Positions 1-8,719 of a stretch of DNA of 64,000 bases are shown piece after piece. The notes beneath the pieces were generated by a model, which was not told the origin of the DNA, ran no database searches, and saw only the letters and a list, made by a program, of their open reading frames with translations. Origin of the DNA: Sphingomonas sp. PAMC 26605 (lineage in GTDB: Bacteria > Pseudomonadota > Alphaproteobacteria > Sphingomonadales > Sphingomonadaceae). The number at the start of each line of letters is the position of its first letter. Position 1 is the first letter of the stretch. Location of the stretch: assembly GCF_000241485.1 (NCBI RefSeq), contig NZ_JH584241.1, positions 1,663,110-1,727,109 on the forward strand. Direction: 5' to 3'. A program made the translations under genes and the position numbers.

Positions 1-1
1 C

Positions 2-166
2 GACCTCAGTTCGTCCTACGCGATCAACAAGGCGGTCGAACTGTTCGGCAGCGTCACCAACGTGACGGCGCAGGGCCGTGCCGACTATCTGGGCACCGAA
101 GCAGTGTTGAGCGCGATCTATAGTCGGCCGCGCACCTATACGATCGGCGTCCGCGGCAAGTTCTGA
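2..166 (+). CDS. TonB-dependent receptor, C-terminal end (partial)
   Basis: The window opens inside a reading frame whose last 54 codons are visible. The translated end has alternating polar and hydrophobic residues, a SVTNVT-type strand and a final strand closing in GVRGKF. A terminal Phe on a closing strand is typical of outer-membrane TonB-dependent receptor barrels. A GPH sugar transporter and a glycoside hydrolase follow, so this is probably the outer-membrane importer of a carbohydrate locus whose beginning lies outside the window. The substrate cannot be read from this piece. A terminator-like hairpin follows directly. Confidence 0.7.
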   Translation, partial: DLSSSYAINKAVELFGSVTNVTAQGRADYLGTEAVLSAIYSRPRTYTIGVRGKF

Positions 167-171
167 TAAAT

Positions 172-194
172 ACCGGGCCGGACGCCGGTTTTTT
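172..194 (+). terminator. Rho-independent terminator candidate
   Basis: ACCGG (172-176) can pair with CCGGT (185-189), followed by an unbroken T run to 194. It lies 6 bases after the stop of the partial TonB receptor and fits an intrinsic terminator for that gene. The stem is short, so it may be only partly effective. Confidence 0.55.
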
Positions 195-310
195 CGCTGG
201 CGCCCCGGTCCAGGCGGATCATTGACCGGTCATCGGGAAGGCGGCCCGAACAATGTTCACCCCGGCGGTCGCCGCATGCGATGGTCCAAGTTTACCGATC
301 GGAGAGCGTA

Positions 311-1717
311 TTGAGTAGCAAGATCGTGACACCGCTCAGGTCCGCCATCAGTTATGGCATCGGGGAAGGACCGAATTCTCTGGTAACCAACGGGGTCAGC
401 ACGTTCGGCCTGCTATATTATACCGAGATCCTCCATATTTCGCCGGCGATTGCCGGCAGCGCCTTGTCGCTTTCCATTTTCTGGGAGGCCTTCACCGAAC
501 CGGTGATGGGGTATGTGAGCGACCAGACCCGATCACGCTTCGGTTCGCGCTTGCCGTGGATCGTGGTCGGGGGAGGCCTCATCGCCCTGGCGATGTATCT
601 GTTCTGGCACATCCCTTCGCGCTTCACGGGCAACTCGACGGCGATCATCGTCTATCTGATCGCGGTGAACATCGCATTGCGCACCGGGTTGACGATGTAT
701 TTCATCCCCTATTTGGCATTGGGGTTTGAACTGAGCCCCAGTTACGATGGACGCTCTCGATTGCAAAGCTTTCGCTGGGTGTTCAACATGCTGGCCAATT
801 TCCTGGGGCCTGCGCTTGCATGGAGCATTTTCTTCCGCGGGCACACCAGTGCGACAGGTGTCAGGGTGGACGGCACAGCGGTTGCTGAAAACTACGCGGC
901 AATGAGCAGCGCGTTCGCGATCGCCATTCTGGTCATGATCGCGCTGCTGGCGCTCAGCACTTACCGGGACGGTCGATTTGCCGCGCAGCCCAAGCCCGAG
1001 CGGAAAGCTCGCCTGTGGAGCGAATTCGGGCAGGCCTTGCAGGATCGCAACATGCGCTGGCTGCTCGGCTTTGCTTTGCTTGTCCAGATTGCGTTGATGA
1101 CGGTCGTGGCGCTGCAGACCTATGCCTATATTTTCGTCATGGATCTCGACAGCTGGCAACGATCGCTCGCGAATGGCGCGACGATGGTCGGCATGGCTAG
1201 CGGCGCTTTCGCGTCGACCTATCTCTGTCGCTGGCTCGACAAGAAACCGGTGGTGATGATCGGCGTCGTTGGGGGGATCATGTCGCATGCGCTGTTCGGC
1301 ATTCTGTATCTGACGGGTGTGATCCACAGCGGCACGACGACGGGTTTCGTCACGTTCGTGCTGCTGCATGGGGGGTATTGGATGGGGTCGGGGTTCATCT
1401 TCCCGGTCGTCACCGCGATGATCGGCGACAGCGCCGAATTGCGCAGCGCGCGATCGCCTGGTCGGCACGAGGGGGTCTATTCCGCCGCGCTCAGCCTCAG
1501 CATGCGGATCGCCTTCGCGATCGGGCTGTTGGTGGGCGGCTGGTTGCTGTCCAACGTCGGCTTCCAGCCGGGCGCCGCCGTTCAGATGAGCGTGGAGGCC
1601 AAGCGTCAGCTGGCGGTCCTGCTCTTCTTCGTGACGCCAGCGATCGCGCTGCTCGGGCTTCCGGCGTTGCTGCGCCATCCCGTCAACCGGCAATCTTTCG
1701 AGGCGTCGACATGTTAG
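311..1717 (+). CDS. MFS transporter of the GPH (glycoside-pentoside-hexuronide:cation symporter) family
   Basis: The 468-residue protein has about twelve hydrophobic segments and the GPH-type N-terminus SYGIGEGPNSLV, followed by a charged loop (SDQTRSRFGSRLPW) after the second helix. GPH proteins are inner-membrane cation symporters for oligosaccharides or glycosides. I prefer the TTG at 311 because GGAG lies at 301-304 with good spacing and the conserved part begins right after it. An in-frame ATG at 281 would add ten residues. The stop overlaps the next gene's ATG by 7 bases, so the transporter and the DUF4038 hydrolase are probably translationally coupled and handle the same sugar. The exact substrate is unknown. 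Confidence 0.85.
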   Translation: MSSKIVTPLRSAISYGIGEGPNSLVTNGVSTFGLLYYTEILHISPAIAGSALSLSIFWEAFTEPVMGYVSDQTRSRFGSRLPWIVVGGGLIALAMYLFWHIPSRFTGNSTAIIVYLIAVNIALRTGLTMYFIPYLALGFELSPSYDGRSRLQSFRWVFNMLANFLGPALAWSIFFRGHTSATGVRVDGTAVAENYAAMSSAFAIAILVMIALLALSTYRDGRFAAQPKPERKARLWSEFGQALQDRNMRWLLGFALLVQIALMTVVALQTYAYIFVMDLDSWQRSLANGATMVGMASGAFASTYLCRWLDKKPVVMIGVVGGIMSHALFGILYLTGVIHSGTTTGFVTFVLLHGGYWMGSGFIFPVVTAMIGDSAELRSARSPGRHEGVYSAALSLSMRIAFAIGLLVGGWLLSNVGFQPGAAVQMSVEAKRQLAVLLFFVTPAIALLGLPALLRHPVNRQSFEASTC

Positions 1718-3408
1718 GCAAAGGACTATCGACAGGCGCGTGGATCGCGGCAATTTTCGGCATGTTCCTGGCCAGCGGCCAAGCGGCGCGGGCGGAGGAC
1801 CGGGTTGCGACTTGGCATTCCTATGAAATCACGCTGACCGCTGCAAAGTCCTACGCCAACCCCTACAAGGAGGTCGCCGTTTCGGCGGTGTTCACCGGGC
1901 CGGCGGGCGAACGAATGGTCATGCCGGGATTTTGGGACGGCGGACATGTGTGGCGTATCCGCTTCGCCCCGCCCACGCCCGGTCGGTGGCGCTATGGGAC
2001 GACGTCGTCGGCGGCACACGACCCGGGCCTGCAAGGCCGCTCGGGCGCGTTCACCGCAGTCCGCTATACGGGGAAACTGGCGATCTTTCGCCGCGGGTTC
2101 CTGAAGATCAGTGCGGACAACCGATACCTCACTTACGGCGACGGCACGCCCTTCTACTGGCTTGGCGACACCAATTGGGGCGGCTTCAGCAGCGCCGTGC
2201 CGTGGGCCGGCGCCGGCCGCGGCCCGTTCCGCACCATCGTCGATCGGCGGGTGAAGCAAGGCTTCACCGTGTGGAAGGCGGAAACCTTCGCCAACAACGA
2301 CGAAGCCGAAAACGCCCCCGTCAACGAAGGCGGTTTTGCCTGGCGCGATCATCGCTATTTCGGCGAGCCCAATCCCGCATTCTGGCAAGAGATCGACCGC
2401 CGGGTGCGATACGTGGCGGATAGCGGGATGGTCCTGTCGATCGCGCAAGGGATCGGCCGTTCGCTGAAGACGGGGGCGATGACGGAAGATCACCGCCGCC
2501 TGGCCCTGTACATTCTGGCGCGTTACGGCGCGTATCCGACCGTGTGGATCACCGCGCAGGAGTTCAATCTCGAATCGCGCAATTCGACGGTGTGCGGCCA
2601 ATGCTGGGCCGATATCGCGCGCTCCGTCTACGAAGCCGATCCGTACAAGCGGCCCAACAGCCTGCACTCGCGGACGGACAATCCGATCACTTACCACGAT
2701 CAACCTTGGTACGGTTTCGTGACGTTGCAGGAAGGCCATGGCGCATCGCACCCGGTCGATTACTGGCTGAAGCAATACCACGCCGATCCGCCGCGGCCGG
2801 TGCTCGAGGACGAGGCGAATTACGATCACATCATCCCGCTCTACGCCGGTTCCAGCGAAACGATGACGCGTCAGTCGGCCTGGATGTCGCAGATCGGTGG
2901 TGCGTTCGGCTTCACCTACGGGGCCCAGGGCATTTGGTATGGCTGTGTCGATAAGATCAGCCCCAACCCGAACTGCGGTGCCGGCAAGGACGGCTATACT
3001 TGGCGTGAAGCGTTGGAATTTCCGGTCGGTAACACGCAGCTTGGTGCCATGCGCGCGTTCTGGACGGCGCTGCCATGGTGGACGCTGCACCCAGACGAAC
3101 ACCGGATCGCGTGGAATGATGCGCCGCGCGACAGCCAGCGGCCTTTCCAAAAATCGAACGCCGATCATAGCATCCTGGTCGCTTATCTGCCGGCGACGGT
3201 GGTCCGCTATACCGGCACGCTGACCGCGGTGCCCGGCACCCGACCGGACGCCCGCTGGTTCGATCCACGCACCGGAACGTACAGCCAGGCGGCCATCCGC
3301 AGGTCGGGCAATAGCGCGTGGATCGTCCCGTCGAAGCCGACCGGCGAGGATTGGGTCCTGCTGATCCGGCAAAACCGGGTGCAGCAGGGCGACGTACGCG
3401 CGCGATGA
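1711..3408 (+). CDS. Secreted apiosidase-like glycoside hydrolase (DUF5060 + DUF4038 + C-terminal beta domain)
   Basis: The 565-residue protein starts with a signal peptide ending around ASGQAARAED. A beta-rich DUF5060-like domain follows (about 30-115, with FAPPTPGRWRY). The apiosidase-like DUF4038 TIM-barrel domain then begins near residue 140 with the hallmark YGDGTPFYWLGDTNW. The C-terminal roughly 90 residues resemble the small beta domain annotated as putative collagen-binding in this family. Members of the DUF4038 family include GH140 apiosidases, but many have no tested activity, so the substrate is open. The gene overlaps the GPH transporter stop by 7 bases, which supports a shared pathway. 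The frame is open far upstream, but 1711 is the start that gives a signal peptide. Confidence 0.82.
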   Translation: MLGKGLSTGAWIAAIFGMFLASGQAARAEDRVATWHSYEITLTAAKSYANPYKEVAVSAVFTGPAGERMVMPGFWDGGHVWRIRFAPPTPGRWRYGTTSSAAHDPGLQGRSGAFTAVRYTGKLAIFRRGFLKISADNRYLTYGDGTPFYWLGDTNWGGFSSAVPWAGAGRGPFRTIVDRRVKQGFTVWKAETFANNDEAENAPVNEGGFAWRDHRYFGEPNPAFWQEIDRRVRYVADSGMVLSIAQGIGRSLKTGAMTEDHRRLALYILARYGAYPTVWITAQEFNLESRNSTVCGQCWADIARSVYEADPYKRPNSLHSRTDNPITYHDQPWYGFVTLQEGHGASHPVDYWLKQYHADPPRPVLEDEANYDHIIPLYAGSSETMTRQSAWMSQIGGAFGFTYGAQGIWYGCVDKISPNPNCGAGKDGYTWREALEFPVGNTQLGAMRAFWTALPWWTLHPDEHRIAWNDAPRDSQRPFQKSNADHSILVAYLPATVVRYTGTLTAVPGTRPDARWFDPRTGTYSQAAIRRSGNSAWIVPSKPTGEDWVLLIRQNRVQQGDVRAR

Positions 3409-3550
3409 TGGGCAGGCGCATGGGCTGCGAGATGACGCGGACGGCCACCGGAAGGGCCGCCGCTGCAGCCGAGTGGGGTGGGCCGATGCGCGCTTTGCGG
3501 ATCGGTATGGCTTTGCACGGGTCGATCGGGCGACCATGTCGGAGGATGAT

Positions 3551-4960
3551 ATGCGAACGACCGGCGTGAAGGATGGAGCAGGGGCAGGCCGCGCTACCGG
3601 CCGCTCTGCGGTGCTTGCGGTAAGTCTGGGCGGGTTGCTGTTCGGTTTCGACACCGCAGTGATTTCGGGCGTCACCGCGGCGCTGCGGCATGTGTTCGCG
3701 CTCGATGCGGTGGGCCTTGGCAGCGCGGTTTCGGCGGCATTGGTCGGCACGCTCGTCGGCGCGCTCGGCGCCGGCCACCCGGGGGACCGCTATGGCAGCC
3801 GGACCGTGCTGATCTGGATCGCGGGCGCCTATATCATCTCGGCGCTGGGATCGGCGATGAGCACGAGCTTGCCCGAATTCGTCGGTTTTCGCTTTCTTGG
3901 CGGGCTTGCGATCGGCGGATCGTCGGTGCTGGCGCCGGTCTATATCGCCGAAGTCGCCAGTGCCGCGCGGCGCGGGTTCATGGTCGCGTCGTTCCAGCTC
4001 AACATCGTGATCGGCATTTTGGTCGCTTACGTCAGCAATTTCGTGATCGGCGCGATGGCGAGCGGTGACCTGGTCTGGCGCCTGAAACTGAGCGTCGCCG
4101 CGTTGCCGTCGGCGCTGTTCCTCGTCATGTTGCTGCGTATTCCGCCGTCGCCACGATGGCTGGTGCAGCGCGGGGAAGAGGGTAAAGCCCGTGCCGCGAT
4201 CACGGCGCTCGGCATGGGCGATCCGGATGCGCTGGTACAGGCGTTCCGCAACCATCACCCCGCAACGGCCGCGCGCCTGAGCTGGGCCGCCCACCGCAAG
4301 CCGATCCTTCTCGCGGTGGCGATCGCGCTGTTCAATCAACTGTCGGGGATCAACGCGATCCTTTATTATCTCGGCGACATCTTTGCCTCGGCCGGGTTCG
4401 ACAGCGTCTCTTCTGATGTGCAGTCGGTCGCTATTGGAATTGCCAATTTGATAGCAACTTTTGTCGGCATGACGGTGATCGACCGGATCGGCCGCAAGCC
4501 GCTTTTGCTCATCGGCGCAACGGGGACCGGGCTCGCCCTACTGGGGGTAGCGTGGATCTATTCCACCGGCCACGCTCAGGCGTGGTTACTGCCTGCGCTG
4601 ATCGGGTTCATCCTCTTTTTCGGGATGTCACAGGGTGCCGTCATCTGGGTTTATCTGTCGGAAATCTTCCCCACCGGCGTGCGCGCCCGGGGGCAAGCCA
4701 TCGGCAGTACGACGCACTGGGCACTGAACGCACTGATCGCGTTCGGCTTCCCCGTGATTTCGCAACACACCCGAGCAGCACCTTTCTGGATCTTCGCGGT
4801 GGCCATGGCCATGCAATTCATAATCGTCTGGCGCTTCTTCCCGGAAACGCGCGGCGTATCGCTGGAGGCGATGGACGCGATGATAACCCGCGGACATGCG
4901 GCCGCATCAGGCGCGTCGGCATCCCCCCATGCCGAGCCGGAGACCGAACGTGACGCCTGA
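3551..4960 (+). CDS. MFS sugar porter (sugar:H+ symporter)
   Basis: The 469-residue protein carries the sugar-porter signatures: GGLLFGFDTAVISG in helix 1, a SPRWL motif after helix 6 (PPSPRWLVQRG), DRIGRKPLL after helix 8 and the closing FPETRG. It has twelve predicted membrane segments. It probably imports a monosaccharide released by the neighbouring hydrolases. The ATG at 3551 is preceded by GGAGG (3541-3545) at five bases and gives a normal N-terminus; the ATG at 3536 lacks such a site. It lies about 140 bases after the DUF4038 gene on the same strand, so it may share its transcript. The exact sugar is not predictable. Confidence 0.9.
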   Translation: MRTTGVKDGAGAGRATGRSAVLAVSLGGLLFGFDTAVISGVTAALRHVFALDAVGLGSAVSAALVGTLVGALGAGHPGDRYGSRTVLIWIAGAYIISALGSAMSTSLPEFVGFRFLGGLAIGGSSVLAPVYIAEVASAARRGFMVASFQLNIVIGILVAYVSNFVIGAMASGDLVWRLKLSVAALPSALFLVMLLRIPPSPRWLVQRGEEGKARAAITALGMGDPDALVQAFRNHHPATAARLSWAAHRKPILLAVAIALFNQLSGINAILYYLGDIFASAGFDSVSSDVQSVAIGIANLIATFVGMTVIDRIGRKPLLLIGATGTGLALLGVAWIYSTGHAQAWLLPALIGFILFFGMSQGAVIWVYLSEIFPTGVRARGQAIGSTTHWALNALIAFGFPVISQHTRAAPFWIFAVAMAMQFIIVWRFFPETRGVSLEAMDAMITRGHAAASGASASPHAEPETERDA

Positions 4961-5272
4961 CCGACATACTATCATGCGCGGCCCCGGCGCGCTTGCGCTC
5001 GCGGCGGCCGTGCCCGGCGGGTGTTTGTCGACCCCAACGCTATACGCGACGATTTTCGCTTCAGACATTGCGCCATGGCGACCGGTGAGGGGCCTGTGCC
5101 GGCGAGGGAACACTATTGGTTGAGCCGCTCCAGCGCGATCCTCGGGGCATTCACCACGCTGGCCACCCGCTCGGCACGTTGCTCGACGAACCTGCTGCGC
5201 AGCGCAAAACCCGGAACGGCCTCCTCATTCGCCGGATTCGGCATCGCGCGATGCGCTTCATCGACGCGTGGC
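4961..5272. other. Gap with no convincing gene, possible gene remnants
   Basis: This stretch between the sugar porter and the LacI gene has no frame with a clear family. On the plus strand, 4974-5123 encodes about 49 residues that begin like a lipoprotein signal (LAAAVPGGC) and then lose any pattern. On the minus strand, 5319-5113 encodes 68 residues with plausible composition (ANEEAVPGFALRSRFVEQRA) that overlap the LacI 3' end. Both could be ends of a deleted gene. I would not call either functional. Confidence 0.4.
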
Positions 5273-6310
5273 CTATGCGCCGTCACGAAATGCAATAGCA
5301 CGTCGATCCGGCGGCGCATCGTGCGTCGCGCCGACCGTGCTCGCCCGCGCTTTGATCTGCGGCGCGACCCAGCGGATCGCGGTGTCGTTTGCTCCAGCCA
5401 AGATCGCCGCCACGCGCGACACCGCTTCGGCGCCGATTTCGGCGATCCCCACGCGCATCGTGGTGAGCGCCGGGGTGACGAAGCGCGCGAGCGGGATATC
5501 GTCGAAGCCGGCGATCGCGATGTCGTCGGGCACGCCGAGCCCGGCGCGCTGAAAGGCGACGAGCGCGCCGATCGCCATCATGTCGTTCGCCGCGAACAGC
5601 GCATCGGCCCGCTCGGCCTCTGCCAGCAAGGCCTGCGCCGCCGCGGTTCCCGATTCCTCTTCGAAATCGCCCGTCAGGACGCGCGGACTCAGGCCATGCC
5701 GGCTCATCGCGACGCTGTAGCCGGCGATGCGTTCCTCCGCGTCGCGATTGCCGCGCGGCCCCGACAGGTGGACGATGCGCCGTCGCCCGGACGCGACCAG
5801 ATGCTCGACCATGGCATCGGCCGCGGCGACATTGTCGATGCGGAACTGCGGATGGTCCGCCGCGACGTCGGGACAGCTGATCAGGACGGTCGGCAAGCTG
5901 GGGGGAAGATGCGCGAGCAGGCGCTCGGGGTCGATATCGGGCGCCATGATGATCAGCGCATCGACCCGGCCGCGCATGAAGCGCAGCGTCTCGGTCCCGC
6001 GCTGATCGCCGTGCATGTTCGACAGCAGCAGTTGCAGCCCGCGCGCGGAGGCCTCGGCATCGATGCCGCGCAGCGCCTCGGAATAGAATTCGCCGTGGAG
6101 ATCGGGCAGCATCACGCCGATCGCATTGGTCCGCGCGAGGCTGAGGCTGCGCGCACCGGTGTGCGGGACATAGCCGAGCGCCGCGGCAGCGGTCTGGACG
6201 CGTTCGCGCAGATTGGCGCGTACGTTGCCGTGGCCGTTCAGCGCGCGCGAGACGGTGGCGATCGAAACGTTCGCCGCCCGGGCGACATCGCGGATAGTGG
6301 CATGCGCCAT
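5273..6310 (-). CDS. LacI-family transcriptional regulator
   Basis: The 345-residue protein has an N-terminal LacI helix-turn-helix (residues 4-25, ATIRDVARAANVSIATVSRA) with the usual hinge (LGYVPHTGARSL). A periplasmic-binding-protein-like effector domain follows, including FAANDMMAIGAL and VPDDIAIAGFDD. Such proteins bind DNA palindromes and release on binding a sugar. The gene is divergent from a GH3 gene. A perfect TGTAACCGGTTACA palindrome lies in the 123-base gap, so it probably represses both itself and the hydrolase. The same motif appears at 10130, and its core twice near 14950, which makes this protein the likely regulator of the whole 5.3-17.3 kb locus. The ligand is unknown. Confidence 0.92.
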   Translation of the reverse strand: MAHATIRDVARAANVSIATVSRALNGHGNVRANLRERVQTAAAALGYVPHTGARSLSLARTNAIGVMLPDLHGEFYSEALRGIDAEASARGLQLLLSNMHGDQRGTETLRFMRGRVDALIIMAPDIDPERLLAHLPPSLPTVLISCPDVAADHPQFRIDNVAAADAMVEHLVASGRRRIVHLSGPRGNRDAEERIAGYSVAMSRHGLSPRVLTGDFEEESGTAAAQALLAEAERADALFAANDMMAIGALVAFQRAGLGVPDDIAIAGFDDIPLARFVTPALTTMRVGIAEIGAEAVSRVAAILAGANDTAIRWVAPQIKARASTVGATHDAPPDRRAIAFRDGA

Positions 6311-6384
6311 AAAGCGAGGGTTTTCCGGCTGTTGTTCTCGACCCCGCTTGCACCACGAAAGCGGCACCGCGGCAAGGCTCTTGC

Positions 6385-6398
6385 TGTAACCGGTTACA
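6385..6398. promoter_or_regulatory. LacI-type operator 1 (perfect 14-bp palindrome)
   Basis: TGTAACCGGTTACA is a perfect palindrome with the central CG typical of LacI-family operators. It sits between the divergent lacI-like gene (start 6310) and GH3 gene (start 6434). A TTGCTG at 6381-6386 and GATAGG 17 bases downstream could form a weak sigma70 promoter whose spacer the operator occupies. Confidence 0.82.
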
Positions 6399-6433
6399 TT
6401 TGCGATAGGCTTCGCAAAACCGGGGAGGATAGA

Positions 6434-8719
6434 GTGAATATGATGCAGGTCTCGCGACGCAGCCTGATGCTCGGTGGAGCCGCTGCGTTGGCGTGGCGTA
6501 CCGGTCCGGCGCACGCCTTGCTGGCAAGGTTCGACGCGGACGCCTTGCCCCCTGCGATCGACGCGCTCGTCGGGCAGATGACGCTTGAGGAGAAGGCCGG
6601 GCAGTTGACGCTGATGGCCGCCGCCTGGGCCGGTGGCGCCGCCAACAAGCTCAACCCGATCGCCCCGACCGGCGGCTATGAGAGCCAGCTGGCCGATGCC
6701 GCGGCGGGGCGCCTGACCGGCGTGTTCAACGGCAATGGCGCGAAGATGGCGCTGGCGATGCAGCAGGCGGCGATGCGCAGCCGGCTGAAGATCCCGCTGA
6801 TCTTCGCCGCCGACGTGATCCACGGCTTCCGCACGGTGTTCCCTGTGCCGCTCGGCGAAGCGGCAAGCTTCGATCCGGCGCTCGCCGAACGGACCGCGCG
6901 CGTCGCGGCGGTCGAGGCAGCGGCGGCCGGGATCGACTGGACCTTCGCGCCGATGGTCGACATCGCGCGCGACGCGCGCTGGGGGCGCGGCGTCGAGGGG
7001 GCGGGGGAGGACGTACTGCTCGGCTGCGACTTCGCGCGCGCGCGCGTGCGCGGCTTCCAGGGAAGCGCGCTGACCGCGAACGACGCCGTGATGGCGTGCG
7101 CCAAGCATTTCGCGGCGTATGGCGCAGGGGAGGGCGGGCTCGACTACAATTCGGTCGACATCTCCGAGCGCAGCCTGCGCGACGTCTATTTCCCGCCGTT
7201 CGAAGCCGCGCTCGACGCCGGCGCCCTGTCGGTGATGGCGGCGTTCAACGAAGTGGCGGGGATCCCGGCGACCGCCAACCATTGGCTGATGACCGAGGTG
7301 CTGCGCGACGAGTGGGGTTTCGGCGGGCTGACCGTGTCCGATTATACCGGCGACGCGGAACTGATCGCGCATGGCTTTGCCGCCGACGAGCGCGACGCGG
7401 CGCGGCTCGCCTTTCTGGCGGGCGTAGACATGAGCATGCAGAGCGCGCTCTATATCAAATACCTACCCGATCTGGTGCGCACGGGCGCGGTGCCGATGGC
7501 GCGGCTCGACCAGGCGGTGCGGCGCGTGTTGCGCGTCAAGGTCGCGCTCGGCCTGTTCGCCGATCCCTTCCGCCGGATCGACGCGAAGCGCGAGGCGACC
7601 CGCATCGGCACGCCCGCCAACCGCGCCGTGGCGCGCGAATCGGCGCGGCGGTCGATCGTTATGCTGAAGAACGAGGGCGCGCTGCTGCCGCTCGCGCAGA
7701 ATCGCGGAATCGCGCTGATCGGCCCGTTCGCGAGCGGCCAGCACGATCTGATCGGGCCATGGAACGTCTATGGGTCGGATGCCGATGCGATCGATCTCGC
7801 GACGGGGGTACGCGCGCAGGCCGGGCCGCGTGCGCGGATCAGCGTGACGCCGGGCTCGGGCGTCGATGCGCCGATCGAGGGCGGGATCGCCGCGGCGGTC
7901 GCGGCGGCGCAGGCGGCGGATGTCGTCTTGCTCGCGATCGGCGAGAGTCAGGACATGTCGGGCGAAGCGCAGGCGCGCACCGAGATCGTTGTGCCCGCCG
8001 CACAGCGCGCGCTCGCCGAAGCCGTGGCGGCGACGGGGAAGCCGATCGTGGTGCTGCTCAAGAACGGCCGTGCACTCGCGCTCGATGGCGCGGTGCTCGC
8101 GGCGCCGGCGATCCTGGTGACCTGGTTTCTCGGTTCGGAAGGCGGTCCGGCGATCGCCGACATCGTCTTCGGGCGTGTCAGTCCGTCGGGCCGCTTGCCG
8201 GTCAGCTTCCCGCGCGCGACGGGGCAGGCGCCGTATTATTATGCGCACAAGGCGACCGGGCGGCCCAACCCCGATGGCCCGCTCGAGCCGTTCAAGGCGC
8301 ATTATCGCGGCATTCCCAATTCCGCCTTGTTTCCGTTCGGCCATGGCCTGACCTATGGCGAGATTGCCTATGCCGGTCTGGAGATGAGCAACGGCGGCAC
8401 AGTGTCTACAGACGGGACGCTGACCGTTTCGGCGATGGTCAGCAACAGCGGCACGGTGGCGGTGGACGAAGTCGTGCAGCTCTACGTTCATGACGTCGCG
8501 GCGAGCATCACGCGGCCGGTGCGCCAGCTCAAGGCCTATCGCCGCGTCGCGCTCGCGCCCGGCGCGTCGCAGAAGGTCAGCTTCACGCTCCGTCGCGCCG
8601 ACCTGACGTTCATCGGGACCGCGATGAAGCCGACGGTCGAGCCCGGCGCTTTCCAGCTGTGGATCGCGCCTTCGGCCGAGGCGGCTGGCGTGTCGGGTCG
8701 CTTCACGCTGGCGGGGTAG
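6434..8719 (+). CDS. Exported GH3 beta-glucosidase (BglX-like)
   Basis: The 761-residue protein has a twin-arginine-like leader (SRRSLMLGGAAALAW), the GH3 N-terminal barrel and C-terminal domain, and a fibronectin-III-like tail. The likely nucleophile is Asp303 in VSDYTGD and the likely acid/base is Glu511 in MSGEAQAR; the substrate-binding CAKHFAAYG motif is present. It would remove terminal glucose from beta-glucan oligosaccharides in the periplasm. GTG 6434 is chosen because GGGGAGG (6421-6427) lies at ideal distance; ATG 6440 or 6443 are alternatives. It is controlled from the LacI operator upstream. The 3' end overlaps the convergent transporter gene by 17 bases. A second GH3 gene follows at 15053. 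Confidence 0.92.
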   Translation: MNMMQVSRRSLMLGGAAALAWRTGPAHALLARFDADALPPAIDALVGQMTLEEKAGQLTLMAAAWAGGAANKLNPIAPTGGYESQLADAAAGRLTGVFNGNGAKMALAMQQAAMRSRLKIPLIFAADVIHGFRTVFPVPLGEAASFDPALAERTARVAAVEAAAAGIDWTFAPMVDIARDARWGRGVEGAGEDVLLGCDFARARVRGFQGSALTANDAVMACAKHFAAYGAGEGGLDYNSVDISERSLRDVYFPPFEAALDAGALSVMAAFNEVAGIPATANHWLMTEVLRDEWGFGGLTVSDYTGDAELIAHGFAADERDAARLAFLAGVDMSMQSALYIKYLPDLVRTGAVPMARLDQAVRRVLRVKVALGLFADPFRRIDAKREATRIGTPANRAVARESARRSIVMLKNEGALLPLAQNRGIALIGPFASGQHDLIGPWNVYGSDADAIDLATGVRAQAGPRARISVTPGSGVDAPIEGGIAAAVAAAQAADVVLLAIGESQDMSGEAQARTEIVVPAAQRALAEAVAATGKPIVVLLKNGRALALDGAVLAAPAILVTWFLGSEGGPAIADIVFGRVSPSGRLPVSFPRATGQAPYYYAHKATGRPNPDGPLEPFKAHYRGIPNSALFPFGHGLTYGEIAYAGLEMSNGGTVSTDGTLTVSAMVSNSGTVAVDEVVQLYVHDVAASITRPVRQLKAYRRVALAPGASQKVSFTLRRADLTFIGTAMKPTVEPGAFQLWIAPSAEAAGVSGRFTLAG

